26,853 bases of DNA from JAZLJD01 sp045617725 (GCA_045617725.1 JAZLJD010000005.1:1-26853); one strand, 5' to 3'; counted from the stretch's first letter, positions 1 through 8,170 are shown. Made by a program: numbers and translations. Notes: a model not told the origin generated them from the sequence alone.

Positions 1-112
1 CCGACAGGGTCCGTAACATGCTTCAGATTTCTCATCGTTCTTTGTCAATCCAAATCGTTCCAAAGCTTTACGTAGAGCGTCGGATTGTGACGTCTGACGT
101 CAAAGAACGTCA

Positions 113-1711
113 TCAAGAAAGCTGTTTAAGCGTAGGGAACAACAATACATCTCTGATTGCTGCGCTGTCGGTCAGGAGCATGACGAGACGGTCGATGCCG
201 TAGCCGATACCACCGGTGGGCGGCATGCCGATTTCGAGGGCGTTCAGGAAGTCCTCGTCGGTGTGCTGTGCTTCGTCGTCGCCGGCTTCTGCATTGCGAT
301 CCTGCTGAGCGAAACGCTCACGCTGGTCGATGGGGTCGTTCAGCTCGGAGTAGGCGTTGCACATCTCCCAAGTGTTGATGAAGAGCTCGAAACGCTCTAC
401 CTTGGAAGGATCGGAAGGTTTCTTCTTGGTCAGCGGGCTGATGGCAAGCGGATGATCCATGATGAAGGTGGGCTGAACCATTTCCTTTTCGCAGTACTCT
501 TCGAAGAAGAGGTTGATGATGTCGCCCTTGGTATGACGCTCCTCGTACTCGAGGTGATGCTCTTTGGCGAGAGCCTTCGCTTCCTCGTCGGTAGCCACTG
601 CATCAAAGTCGATGCCGGCGTACTCCTTGATAGCGTCGTTCATGGTAAGACGACGGAACGGCTTGCCGAGGTCAATCTCGGTGCCCTGGTAAACAATCTT
701 GGTAGAGCCGCAAACGGTCTCGGCCAGGTAACGGAACATGCTCTCGGTCAGTTCCATCATGCCCTCGTAGTCGGTATATGCCTGGTAGAGCTCCATCAGG
801 GTAAACTCGGGATTATGGCGGGTATCAACGCCTTCGTTACGATATACACGGCCGATTTCAAACACACGTTCCAGGCCGCCAACAATTAATCTCTTAAGGT
901 AGAGTTCCAGGGAAATACGCAGCTTTACGTCCTCGTCAAGAGCGTTGTAATGCGTCTCGAAGGGTCTCGCGGAAGCGCCACCGGCATTGCTTACAAGCGT
1001 CGGGGTCTCTACTTCCATGAAGTCGCGACCTGCGAGGAACTTACGAATCTCGCTGATGATTTTGGAACGCTTAATAAATACTTCTTTGCTTTCTGCGTTC
1101 ATGATGAGGTCGACATATCTCTGACGATATCTGGTGTCGGTATCGGTCAGTCCATGGAATTTCTCGGGAAGAATCTGAAGGCTCTTCGTGAGCATCGTCA
1201 TCTCGTTGGCGTGGATGGAAATCTCGCCGGTCTTTGTGCGAAAAACAAAGCCTTTGATTCCGTAGATATCGCCGATATCGGACTTCTTGAAATCAGCGTA
1301 GGAATCCTCGCCGATGGAATCTCTTGCGACGTAAACCTGAATATTGCCCTTCAAATCCTGGATATTGCAGAAGGATGCCTTGCCCATAACACGCTTAAAC
1401 ATCATACGGCCGGCGATGCTGACTTCAATCGGGGATGCGTCCATGATGGCACGTCTTTCGTTGTAATCTGCGTCAATTGCCTCTTTGGCTGCCTGCTCAT
1501 CCATACCGTCGGTATTCACAACGGCTCTTCCCCTGAGAAGTTCTGCCTCATGTGCCTCGTAAATCGACTTGGCCTCATCGGTATGATGGGTCTGATCATA
1601 CTTGGTAATCACAAAAGGATCCTTGCCTGCCTCCTGAAGTGCGGCGAGTTTCTCTCTACGTACCTTGAGCAGCTGATTTAAGTCCTGCTGCGGTGCATTC
1701 TGTTCTGCCAT
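113..1711 (-). CDS. lysS: Lysyl-tRNA synthetase, class II
   Basis: Charges tRNA-Lys with lysine in the cytoplasm. The 532-residue product has a helical N-terminus, an anticodon-binding OB fold at about residues 95-175, and a class II catalytic core. Motif 1 lies around 220-240 (FMEVETPTL), motif 2 at 284-294 (FEIGRVYRNEG), and motif 3 near the C-terminus (GGIGYGIDRLVMLL). GGASARPF at 244-251 is typical of bacterial LysRS. It is somewhat longer than the usual 490-505 residues because an acidic stretch of roughly 25-30 residues lies before the OB fold (about 45-90). The ATG start is supported by AGGAGG at 1717-1722. The gene lies 65 bases downstream of greA with a hairpin terminator between and no visible promoter of its own, so it probably depends on readthrough from greA. 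The C-terminus (LLFPTLKQLS) ends where the family normally ends. Confidence 0.97.
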   Translation of the reverse strand: MAEQNAPQQDLNQLLKVRREKLAALQEAGKDPFVITKYDQTHHTDEAKSIYEAHEAELLRGRAVVNTDGMDEQAAKEAIDADYNERRAIMDASPIEVSIAGRMMFKRVMGKASFCNIQDLKGNIQVYVARDSIGEDSYADFKKSDIGDIYGIKGFVFRTKTGEISIHANEMTMLTKSLQILPEKFHGLTDTDTRYRQRYVDLIMNAESKEVFIKRSKIISEIRKFLAGRDFMEVETPTLVSNAGGASARPFETHYNALDEDVKLRISLELYLKRLIVGGLERVFEIGRVYRNEGVDTRHNPEFTLMELYQAYTDYEGMMELTESMFRYLAETVCGSTKIVYQGTEIDLGKPFRRLTMNDAIKEYAGIDFDAVATDEEAKALAKEHHLEYEERHTKGDIINLFFEEYCEKEMVQPTFIMDHPLAISPLTKKKPSDPSKVERFELFINTWEMCNAYSELNDPIDQRERFAQQDRNAEAGDDEAQHTDEDFLNALEIGMPPTGGIGYGIDRLVMLLTDSAAIRDVLLFPTLKQLS

Positions 1712-1740
1712 AATATCCTCCTAAATGCTCTTTTTAGTAT

Positions 1741-1767
1741 TAAAAACGGAGCAGCCATCGCTGCCCC
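1741..1767 (-). terminator. Intrinsic terminator between greA and lysS
   Basis: On the minus strand GGGGCAGC, loop GATG, GCTGCTCC forms an 8-pair stem (one G-T pair) followed by CGTTTTTAA. It lies after the greA stop and only 30 bases before the lysS start. It may partly terminate greA transcripts and lower lysS expression. Confidence 0.8.
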
Positions 1768-1776
1768 GCGTACAAA

Positions 1777-2262
1777 TCAATCTTTTACAATGCTAAGGAT
1801 CTTGTACTTAAGCTCGCCTGCAGGAGCCTCTACCTTAACGGTTTCTCCTACCTTGTGGCCTAACAGTGCTTGTCCCAGCGGGGATTCGTTGCTTATCTTG
1901 CCCTGTAAAATGTTGGTTTCCTTGGAACCTACAATCTTGTAAGTAACATCTTCCTTGAATTCCATATCGCGTACGGTAACGGTGCAACCGAAGCTGATTT
2001 TGGTGGAATCGCCGTCAGCGGGCTCCATATCAACAACTTCTACATTTTTAAGAATAGCTTCCAGCTCTTCGATACGTGCTTCGATGTCTCTCTGCTCGTC
2101 CTTAGCTGCATCATATTCTGCGTTCTCGGAGAGGTCACCCTGCTCACGAGCTTCTTTAATCTTCTGCGCTACTTCTTTACGTCTGACAACAATCAGTTCG
2201 TGAAGTTCGTCTTCGTACTGTTTCAAACCTTCTCTGGTTAACAGATTCTTCTTTCCGTCCAT
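1777..2262 (-). CDS. greA: Transcription elongation factor GreA
   Basis: Rescues backtracked RNA polymerase by stimulating cleavage of the 3' end of the transcript. The 161-residue product has the normal GreA length and layout: an N-terminal antiparallel coiled coil (about 1-75) with the acidic tip region EQGDLSENAEYDAAKDEQ, then an FKBP-like C-terminal domain (about 80-160) with the family signature SPLGQALLGHKVGE. The ATG is preceded by AAGGAG at a good spacing. It has its own consensus promoter at 2310-2338, so it can be expressed independently of the dusB operon just upstream. The greA-lysS order is common in Firmicutes. Confidence 0.97.
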   Translation of the reverse strand: MDGKKNLLTREGLKQYEDELHELIVVRRKEVAQKIKEAREQGDLSENAEYDAAKDEQRDIEARIEELEAILKNVEVVDMEPADGDSTKISFGCTVTVRDMEFKEDVTYKIVGSKETNILQGKISNESPLGQALLGHKVGETVKVEAPAGELKYKILSIVKD

Positions 2263-2309
2263 GGTGTCTCCTTTACAAAATAGGGTTCACCGCCCCTTTT
2301 AACTAATGC

Positions 2310-2338
2310 ATTATAGCTTACACCAAATCATGTGTCAA
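2310..2338 (-). promoter_or_regulatory. Sigma-A type promoter of greA
   Basis: On the minus strand TTGACA (2333-2338), a 17-base spacer and TATAAT (2310-2315) match both consensus boxes perfectly. The -35 box overlaps the TGA stop codon of dusB (2335-2337), so the promoter is embedded in the end of the upstream gene. Confidence 0.9.
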
Positions 2339-3306
2339 GAATTAACTCCGTAAATCTCATCGACCTTCCGGATGAGCTCATCCATCGTTTCCATGGCGTT
2401 AATTTCACCGCGAATCCGGCTGGAAAACGGCTTCCCCTGCACGTACCAGGCAAGGTGTTTACGCATCTCACGCACGGCAATGAACTCGCCTTTATGACGG
2501 CTGAGCAGTTCCGCATGCCTGAGAATCGTACGCCGCATCTCTTCATCATTCGGGCGCTCCGGGACCTCTCCGGTTTCAAGATAGGTCACCACTTCGCGAA
2601 AAAGAAAGGGATTCCCCTCCGAAGCTCTGGCTATCGCTACTCCGTCGCAGCCGGTTTCACGCAACATACGCTCCGCATCGTAGGGAGTCTTGATGTCGCC
2701 GTTTCCGATTACGGGAATGTGAACCGCCTCCTTCACCGCGCGGATAATGTCCCAATCCGCCTCCCCGGCGTAGTACTGAGCACGGGTTCTGCCATGAATC
2801 GTCACCGCACTCGCACCGCACTCCTGTGCGATATGTGCCAGTTCGGGGGCATTGATATGTTCGTTATTAAAGCCCTTCCGCATCTTGACGGTAACCGGTT
2901 TCTTAATCGATTTGACGCAGGCTTCGATGATTCTGCCCGCCAGAACCGGCTCCAGCATAAGTGCCGAGCCCTCGTGATTGTTGACAACCTTGGGCACCGG
3001 ACACCCCATGTTGATATCCAGCACCGCAAAGGGCAGCTCCTCGATACGTGCCGCCATTGCGCCCATAATCTCGGGATCCGAGCCAAACAGCTGCAGGCTC
3101 ACAGGGCCTTCCTCCGGGTCAATCGTCAAAAGTTCCTTCGTATTTTTGTTGTTGTAGTAAATCGCCTTGGCGGAAACCATTTCCATACCGCACATGCCTG
3201 CACCCATTTCATGGCATAGCAAGCGAAATGGCAGGTCGGATACGCCTGCCATTGGTGCCAAAAGTACATTGTTTTTCAGTTCCACATCGCCGATTGTCAA
3301 TTTCAT
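2335..3306 (-). CDS. dusB: tRNA-dihydrouridine synthase, DusB type
   Basis: FMN-dependent enzyme that reduces uridines in the tRNA D-loop using NADPH. The 323-residue product shows the Dus TIM-barrel features: LLAPMAGVSDLPFRLL at about 15-30 (FMN site), NMGCPVPKVV at 99-108 with the catalytic Cys102, KMRKGF at 141-146, HGRTRAQYYAG at 171-181 and an IGNGDI phosphate-binding loop. The KVVNNHEGSALM extension after the catalytic loop is typical of the DusB/NifR3 branch. Its ATG overlaps the coaX stop by 4 bases (ATGA), and the upstream ribosome site is weak, so translation is probably coupled to coaX. It is the last gene of the nfeD-to-dusB operon. Confidence 0.95.
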   Translation of the reverse strand: MKLTIGDVELKNNVLLAPMAGVSDLPFRLLCHEMGAGMCGMEMVSAKAIYYNNKNTKELLTIDPEEGPVSLQLFGSDPEIMGAMAARIEELPFAVLDINMGCPVPKVVNNHEGSALMLEPVLAGRIIEACVKSIKKPVTVKMRKGFNNEHINAPELAHIAQECGASAVTIHGRTRAQYYAGEADWDIIRAVKEAVHIPVIGNGDIKTPYDAERMLRETGCDGVAIARASEGNPFLFREVVTYLETGEVPERPNDEEMRRTILRHAELLSRHKGEFIAVREMRKHLAWYVQGKPFSSRIRGEINAMETMDELIRKVDEIYGVNS

Positions 3307-4076
3307 GATTTGTGATTTTTCTCGTATAAGATCCGCAGACCCTCCAAAGTCAGGTTGCGGTCATAAATTTCAATTGCTTCTGTCTCATCACTGATGAGGC
3401 GTCCAAGCCCTCCGGTCGCTACCACACGCATCTTCGTAAAGCCGCTTTCCTCGCGTACCTTCCGAATGATGTATTCGGTCTGTCCAATCTGGCCAAAAAC
3501 CAAGCCGGCCTGCATCGAGCTGACCGTCTCCTGTGCCAGAATGCTCTTGGGCTTATGGATTTCGATTTCGGGAAGCTTGGCAGTATCCTCCCAAAGAGCC
3601 CTTGCGGAAATGCGAATTCCGGGTGCCGTGATGCCGGCCAAAAAGCTTCCGTCCTCGCCGATTAAGTCGTACGTGGTTGCGGTGCCAAAATCAATAACCA
3701 GAATCGGTCCGCCGTACTTCGTATATGCCGCAACCGCATCGGTGATACGGTCCGCACCGATCTCGCGGGGATTCTCGGTTACCATCTTAATTCCGGTCTT
3801 GATGCCGGGGCCGACGATGAGCGGTTTATGTCCCAGATATCTGGAGCAGGCTCCCGTCAGAGCATGCATAATCTTGGGAACTACCGACGCAATAATGATG
3901 CCCTTCAGTTCTTCAATCTGAACTCCTCCGGCCTGTAGCAATTCACGCAGTGTGATACCGAACTCGTCACTCGTCCGTTCCATACCGCTCGTCATGCGAA
4001 AAGTCGTCTTTAGCTCCTCGTCCTCGTACACACCGCAGGTGATATTCGTATTGCCTACATCGATAACAAGAATCAT
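3303..4076 (-). CDS. coaX: Type III pantothenate kinase
   Basis: Phosphorylates pantothenate in the first step of coenzyme A synthesis. The 257-residue product belongs to the ASKHA fold: DVGNTN at 6-11 (phosphate 1 motif), GADRITDAVAAY in the middle, then VIDFGTATTYD (phosphate 2) and ATGGLGRLI near the C-terminus. The length is normal for CoaX. The ATG overlaps the preceding gene's TGA by 4 bases and has AGAGGAAG just upstream, inside that gene's run of glutamate codons. The other CoA genes are not in the window. CoaX enzymes are generally insensitive to CoA feedback; this is family knowledge, not visible here. Confidence 0.95.
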   Translation of the reverse strand: MILVIDVGNTNITCGVYEDEELKTTFRMTSGMERTSDEFGITLRELLQAGGVQIEELKGIIIASVVPKIMHALTGACSRYLGHKPLIVGPGIKTGIKMVTENPREIGADRITDAVAAYTKYGGPILVIDFGTATTYDLIGEDGSFLAGITAPGIRISARALWEDTAKLPEIEIHKPKSILAQETVSSMQAGLVFGQIGQTEYIIRKVREESGFTKMRVVATGGLGRLISDETEAIEIYDRNLTLEGLRILYEKNHKS

Positions 4077-4438
4077 TCTTCTTCCTCTGTCTCGGTTAAT
4101 GCATCCACATCAATCTGCTCATGCAGAATGAACATTTTGTAAAACAGTTGCAGAGACTGCCATAATTCCCGGCGTTTCTTCTGGAGCTCTCCAATCAGCA
4201 TGCGGGAATTAATCTCGTCATACAGAATGTCCTCCTCTGCAGCCTCGGTTTCCAAAAGGACTTCGCCGTCGTCTGCAAAAGAAATCGTAAACACACCGCC
4301 TGCATCCTCCGTAAAAAGAACGCAGATGATGTGAAGCTCATCCTGAATGGACTGGGGAAGCTTCGAGAAATCCGGATTAAAGTAATATTTCTGTTCGTAG
4401 GCATTGGCGCCGCACAAAACTACATGATCTTCTATCAC
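4073..4438 (-). CDS. Conserved hypothetical protein in the argF-coaX operon
   Basis: I cannot assign a function to this 121-residue acidic protein. It may belong to a Lachnospiraceae-restricted unknown family (DUF6145 comes to mind, from memory only). It is soluble, with no signal peptide or membrane segment. The first half looks beta-rich (DHVVLCGANAYEQKYYFN, then GGVFTISFADDGEVLLE), the second half is helical (EEDILYDEINSRMLIGELQKK), and the tail is acidic (TETEEEE). The start is GTG, overlapping the argF TGA by 4 bases (GTGA), with AGGAG seven bases upstream inside argF. The stop overlaps the coaX ATG. Overlaps at both ends argue that it is a real translated gene. The context is argF, coaX and dusB, which gives no clear functional hint. 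Confidence 0.85.
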   Translation of the reverse strand: MIEDHVVLCGANAYEQKYYFNPDFSKLPQSIQDELHIICVLFTEDAGGVFTISFADDGEVLLETEAAEEDILYDEINSRMLIGELQKKRRELWQSLQLFYKMFILHEQIDVDALTETEEEE

Positions 4439-5430
4439 AGGTCTGCTCCTAAAGTAGCTGCCATAACAGCCTTTATCGTATGAACACGGTTCTCTGCCTC
4501 TTCAAATACCATGGACTGGGGAGACTCAAATACTTCGTCGGTAACTTCCAGCTCGGTAAAGTTGTATTTATCGCCCTGCTCCTTGCCGATTTTGGTCTTT
4601 AAATCGTGGAATGCAGGCAGGCAGTGCATGAAGATTGCATCGGGATCGCCGTTCTCCATAACTTCCTTCGTAACCTTGTACGGAAGAAGGTCCTTGATTC
4701 TCTGCTCCCAAATTTCATCGGGCTCACCCATGGAAACCCATACGTCGGTGCAGATGATATTGGCACCCTTGGTTCCTTCCATCACATCCTCGGTCTGTAA
4801 GATGGTGGAACCGCTCTCGCGAGCATAGCCCTTGCAGGTTTCTACAAGCTCGGCGTTCTGCCAGTATGCCTTCGGAGCACAGGAAACGAAATCGATACCC
4901 ATCTTCGAGCATGCAATCATAAGGGAATTACCCGTGTTGTATCTTGCATCCCCGAGGTAAGCCAGCTTGAGGCCCTTGAGGTAACCGAATCTCTCGCGGA
5001 TGGTTAAGAGATCTGCCAGCATCTGGGTCGGATGGTACTCATTGGTCAAACCGTTCCATACGGGAACGCCCGCATAAGAAGCCAGTTCCTCCACAACCTC
5101 CTGGCCAAAGCCTCTGTATTCGATGCCTTCAAAGATTCTGCCCAGAACTCTTGCGGTATCTGCGACGGATTCTTTTTTGCCGAACTGGGAACTGTCCGGA
5201 TCAAGGTAAGTGGTTCCCATGCCGAGGTCATGTGCTGCACATTCAAATGCACAACGGGTTCTCGTGGAAGTCTTCTCAAAAATCAGTGCTACGTTCTTGC
5301 CACGCAGAACATCCACGGCAATGCCGCTCTTCTTTTTCTGCTTTAATCTCTGAGCGAGGTCCAAAAAGTAAGTAATCTCGTCCGGAGTAAAATCCTTAAG
5401 TGTTAAAAAATGTCTTCCTTTTAAGTCCAT
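4435..5430 (-). CDS. argF: Ornithine carbamoyltransferase
   Basis: Makes citrulline from ornithine and carbamoyl phosphate, or runs in reverse in the arginine deiminase pathway. The 331-residue product has all the key sites: the carbamoyl-phosphate loop STRTR at 55-59, HPTQ at 133-136, the ornithine-binding SMG at 233-235 and HCLP at 269-272 with the catalytic cysteine. Length and C-terminal region (EVTDEVFESPQSMVFEEAENRVHTIKAVMAA in outline) resemble the long E. coli ArgF/ArcB form, so a catabolic arcB role cannot be excluded. No other arginine gene is nearby, which is unusual. The ATG lies one base after the slipin stop, with AGGAG six bases upstream. The downstream GTG gene overlaps its stop. 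Confidence 0.95.
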   Translation of the reverse strand: MDLKGRHFLTLKDFTPDEITYFLDLAQRLKQKKKSGIAVDVLRGKNVALIFEKTSTRTRCAFECAAHDLGMGTTYLDPDSSQFGKKESVADTARVLGRIFEGIEYRGFGQEVVEELASYAGVPVWNGLTNEYHPTQMLADLLTIRERFGYLKGLKLAYLGDARYNTGNSLMIACSKMGIDFVSCAPKAYWQNAELVETCKGYARESGSTILQTEDVMEGTKGANIICTDVWVSMGEPDEIWEQRIKDLLPYKVTKEVMENGDPDAIFMHCLPAFHDLKTKIGKEQGDKYNFTELEVTDEVFESPQSMVFEEAENRVHTIKAVMAATLGADL

Positions 5431-5431
5431 T

Positions 5432-6367
5432 TTACTTCTCCTGTACTATGGCCTGTAAGCCGGCTGCGATACCGGACAGGTTCTGAATTTCTGAAGGAAT
5501 GATAATCTTGGTAGCCTTGCCGTCAGCAACCTCTGCCAGCGTTTCAAGACTCTTTAAGCGGAGCACGGCTTCATCGGCGCCGGCTTCACGAATCATGCGG
5601 ATACCGTCAGCCGTAGCCTTCTGCACTGCAAGGATGGCCTGAGCCTCACCTTCTGCTTCCTTAATCATCTTCTCTTTCTCGGCCTCAGCGCGAAGGATGG
5701 CAGCCTGCTTGTCAGCCTCTGCATTCAGAATCATGGATTCCTTGTTACCTTCGGCAACTAAGATTGCGGACTTCTTCTCACCTTCTGCACGAAGGATGGA
5801 TTCACGACGTTCACGCTCTGCCTTCATCTGTTTCTCCATCGCATCCTGAATTGCTGCGGGAGGAGTGATGTTCTTAAGCTCTACACGGTTGACCTTGATA
5901 CCCCAGGGATCGGTCGCTTCATCAAGGAGCGCACGCATCTTGGTGTTGATGGTCTCACGGGAAGTAAGGGTCTGGTCCAGTTCCAGCTCACCGATGATAT
6001 TACGAAGGGTGGTAGCCGTCAGATTGGCAATCGCTTCAATCGGGCGCTCAATGCCGTAGCAGTAAAGCTTCGGGTCCGTAATCTGGAAAAAAACAACGGA
6101 GTCAATCAGCATGGTTACGTTATCCTTGGTGATAACGGGCTGAGGCGGGAAATCTGCTACCTGCTCCTTTAAGTTAACCTTGTGAGCAACCTTGTCAATG
6201 AGGGGCATCTTCATGTGAAGGCCTACACCCCAGGTTGCCTGATAAGCACCCAGACGTTCCACAACGGAAGCGGATGCCTGCGGTACGATACGAAATACGC
6301 TTCGTACCAGAATAATCAAAACGAAAATGAGAATCACTGCAATTAAAATAATTTTACCTGTATCCAT
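5432..6367 (-). CDS. SPFH/stomatin-like membrane protein (slipin, QmcA-type)
   Basis: Membrane-anchored scaffold protein of the stomatin/prohibitin family. The 311-residue product has one N-terminal hydrophobic segment (about 5-24), an SPFH domain (about 25-185, with the characteristic VVERLGAYQATWGVGLH and RNIIGELELDQTLTSRE), then a long charged heptad-like region with repeated AEGEKKSAIL/AEADKQAAIL units (about 190-250). Family members oligomerise in the membrane and often associate with NfeD proteins. The nfeD gene ends 3 bases upstream, and the AGGAGG ribosome site lies inside the last nfeD codons. This is the classic slipin-NfeD pair, here at the front of a housekeeping operon. The specific role is not visible. 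Confidence 0.92.
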   Translation of the reverse strand: MDTGKIILIAVILIFVLIILVRSVFRIVPQASASVVERLGAYQATWGVGLHMKMPLIDKVAHKVNLKEQVADFPPQPVITKDNVTMLIDSVVFFQITDPKLYCYGIERPIEAIANLTATTLRNIIGELELDQTLTSRETINTKMRALLDEATDPWGIKVNRVELKNITPPAAIQDAMEKQMKAERERRESILRAEGEKKSAILVAEGNKESMILNAEADKQAAILRAEAEKEKMIKEAEGEAQAILAVQKATADGIRMIREAGADEAVLRLKSLETLAEVADGKATKIIIPSEIQNLSGIAAGLQAIVQEK

Positions 6368-6370
6368 AAA

Positions 6371-6814
6371 TTATTCCTCCTGTTCTTTGATTGCTTCAAC
6401 TATTGCCTTAACACCGTCAATAGAAACAACCTTAACTATTTGATTTACTTTATAAACTGCTTCGGGGTCTGCACTGCGTGCCGACCAGTCCTGCCCGTTC
6501 ACACGGATGCGGCCTGTTGCCTGAATATTGTTGATTTCTTCAAATACGAGGCCACTCTGGCCGATGATTCCGTCCGCGTTCGTTTTCTCGATACGATTGT
6601 TGAAGTACTTAACCGCGATGGGTCTTGTAAGTACCAAAAGCAGAATCGATACCAGAATGAAAGCCGCAAGCTGGAAATACCAAGGAATGTCGAACAACGA
6701 CAGCGCGATTGCTACCACTGCAGCGCCCGAAAACCAAATGGAAGTAAGGCCCAGCGTACAGAATTCTATTACGACCGTAAGAATTAAAACTACAAGCCAA
6801 ATAATCGTCCACAT
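6371..6814 (-). CDS. NfeD family membrane protein, short form
   Basis: The 147-residue product has two to three N-terminal hydrophobic segments (about 2-70) with WTIIWLVVLILTVVIEFCTLGL at the start, then a soluble OB-fold-like domain (about 80-145) containing GQSGLVFEEINNIQATGRIRV and the family feature of a short beta-barrel. It lacks the ClpP-like serine protease domain of long NfeD proteins, so it is the short form that pairs with slipins. It is the first gene of the operon, with a consensus promoter at 6844-6872 and AGGAGG at 6823-6828. It probably stabilises or anchors the slipin encoded next, by analogy to known pairs. Confidence 0.9.
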   Translation of the reverse strand: MWTIIWLVVLILTVVIEFCTLGLTSIWFSGAAVVAIALSLFDIPWYFQLAAFILVSILLLVLTRPIAVKYFNNRIEKTNADGIIGQSGLVFEEINNIQATGRIRVNGQDWSARSADPEAVYKVNQIVKVVSIDGVKAIVEAIKEQEE

Positions 6815-6843
6815 AACAATTACCTCCTTATTTCGAAGTATTA

Positions 6844-6872
6844 ATTATACTAGTTTTTTACCGTAATGTCAA
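6844..6872 (-). promoter_or_regulatory. Sigma-A type promoter of the nfeD-slipin-argF operon
   Basis: On the minus strand TTGACA (6867-6872), a 17-base spacer and TATAAT (6844-6849). The T-run of the preceding terminator runs directly into this -35 box (6871-6874), so terminator and promoter are packed together. Confidence 0.9.
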
Positions 6873-6915
6873 AATGAGGACATACCCGGCAGATATGTCT
6901 GCCGATATGTCCTCA
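6871..6915 (-). terminator. Terminator of the cell wall hydrolase gene
   Basis: A long hairpin: TGAGGACATA pairs with TATGTCCTCA, and the inner CGGCAGA pairs with TCTGCCG around a 4-base loop, with a small internal bulge. On the minus strand it is followed by TTTT. It lies 17 bases after the stop codon of the hydrolase gene. The T-run is short, so some readthrough is possible. Confidence 0.8.
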
Positions 6916-6932
6916 ATATTTCTTTTCTTATC

Positions 6933-8081
6933 TTAATAGAATACATGGTTTCCTAAAATGTAACCGGATTTATTACCCTTGCGTCTGAAGTATAAATAGT
7001 CACCTATGGTCCATCTTCCCGAAAGAGCCGCATTCACTGCTTCGTAGCAGTCTTCGTTGGCTCCGCCTGCGGCAAGCAGCTTGTCAACCGAGCCGTTCGT
7101 AGCGGGAGTGAACTGGTTTTTGGCATATACTACTTCGTGAATACTGTTCGGGAACTTCACGGAACGGACACGGTTAATTACGACATTGGCAACCGCAATC
7201 TTTCCTTCGTAGCTTTCGCCGCCGGCTTCCTTTTGAACCAGTGCCGCAAGCAGGTCGATTTCCTCAGCCGTTGCGTCATAGGGCTCGCGGTCCTTATTCA
7301 GGCGGGCGTAGAGTTCCTGGGACTCACGGAACGTAATGGTTTCGATATCTTCGGCCTGTGCGATTTCCATATCGTGATGAACATAGTCGGACTGCACATA
7401 AGCCACTCCGTCGCCATACTCCACCATTGTGAAATCGCCGTTGTCGGCAACATAGGTCAGGTTCTCGTTCTTTGAAAGAACACCAATGGCCTCGGAGGAA
7501 AGGTCTGCTTCCGCATGTACGCGTAAGCCGTTCACATCCGATACCACAATTTCGGTAGAGATATTGCTCGCGAATTCAAGTGCTTCATCGCCAAAGTAGA
7601 GATAACGATTATCCACCCAGCCGATTACATCACCGGAACGTACCTTCGTCCATCCATCGCCGTACTCAAGTACCGTACCGCCGCAGAAGTTGTAGAGGCG
7701 TCCGAGCACTTCGCCTGTAGATTCCGGAGTCTTTCGCATGGAACAATACTGATTCACATGAGCCATTACAAGGGAACCTGTCGGTTCTTTTGGTAAGGGC
7801 TCCTCCGGCGTCTCCGTAACATCCACCGTGTTATTTTTAATTAATTCGTGTATTGCATCCTGATTCAATGCAATATTCATGTCCAAAATGACTGCTGCCC
7901 CCGCGTTGACTGAGTCGCTGTCTGCCTGTGCAACCACAGACACATCACCGGTTTCTTCGGTTTCGGCATTCTTTTGGGCCAAGGCTTCAGCGGTCAGAAA
8001 CGAAGGAAGCATCTCTGAAGCAAGTATCATATACGCAAGTAATATGCCACATGCAAGCCGCTCTATGCTATGATTTTTCAT
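6933..8081 (-). CDS. Secreted cell wall hydrolase with two SH3 domains (SleB/Hydrolase_2 family)
   Basis: A probable peptidoglycan hydrolase outside the cell. From an ATG at 8081 the product is 382 residues. A signal-like hydrophobic segment (about 8-30, LACGILLAYMILASEML) is followed by a linker, two bacterial SH3 domains (about 100-165 and 180-236, with LRVHAEADLSSEAIG) and a C-terminal Hydrolase_2 domain (about 272-382). The likely catalytic glutamate lies in QKEAGGESYEGKIAVANVV. This domain is shared with SleB/CwlJ spore-cortex lytic enzymes, but SH3-bearing versions also act in vegetative cells. An upstream in-frame TTG (8093) exists, but AGGG sits too close to it and fits the ATG better. 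It is monocistronic, with its own promoter (8127-8155) and terminator (6871-6915). Confidence 0.92.
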   Translation of the reverse strand: MKNHSIERLACGILLAYMILASEMLPSFLTAEALAQKNAETEETGDVSVVAQADSDSVNAGAAVILDMNIALNQDAIHELIKNNTVDVTETPEEPLPKEPTGSLVMAHVNQYCSMRKTPESTGEVLGRLYNFCGGTVLEYGDGWTKVRSGDVIGWVDNRYLYFGDEALEFASNISTEIVVSDVNGLRVHAEADLSSEAIGVLSKNENLTYVADNGDFTMVEYGDGVAYVQSDYVHHDMEIAQAEDIETITFRESQELYARLNKDREPYDATAEEIDLLAALVQKEAGGESYEGKIAVANVVINRVRSVKFPNSIHEVVYAKNQFTPATNGSVDKLLAAGGANEDCYEAVNAALSGRWTIGDYLYFRRKGNKSGYILGNHVFY

Positions 8082-8126
8082 TTTTAATAACAATCCCTGG
8101 TGCCTGTTTTCATGTTACAAGCGTTG

Positions 8127-8155
8127 ATAATAGCAAACGAATTCTTTTTTGTCAA
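8127..8155 (-). promoter_or_regulatory. Promoter of the cell wall hydrolase gene
   Basis: On the minus strand TTGACA (8150-8155), a 17-base spacer and TATTAT (8127-8132), about 50 bases before the ATG. One mismatch to the sigma-A consensus. Confidence 0.85.
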
Positions 8156-8170
8156 CTTTTGAATTAACTG

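Noticed and set aside
1..112. Short minus-strand reading frame beginning MRNLKHVTDPVG at 33-35 and running off the left edge
   Set aside because: Only 11-12 codons are visible and there is no convincing ribosome site. It could be the start of the next gene, but it cannot be supported. Otherwise this 112-base stretch shows a small GACGTC palindrome without a T-run and nothing else.
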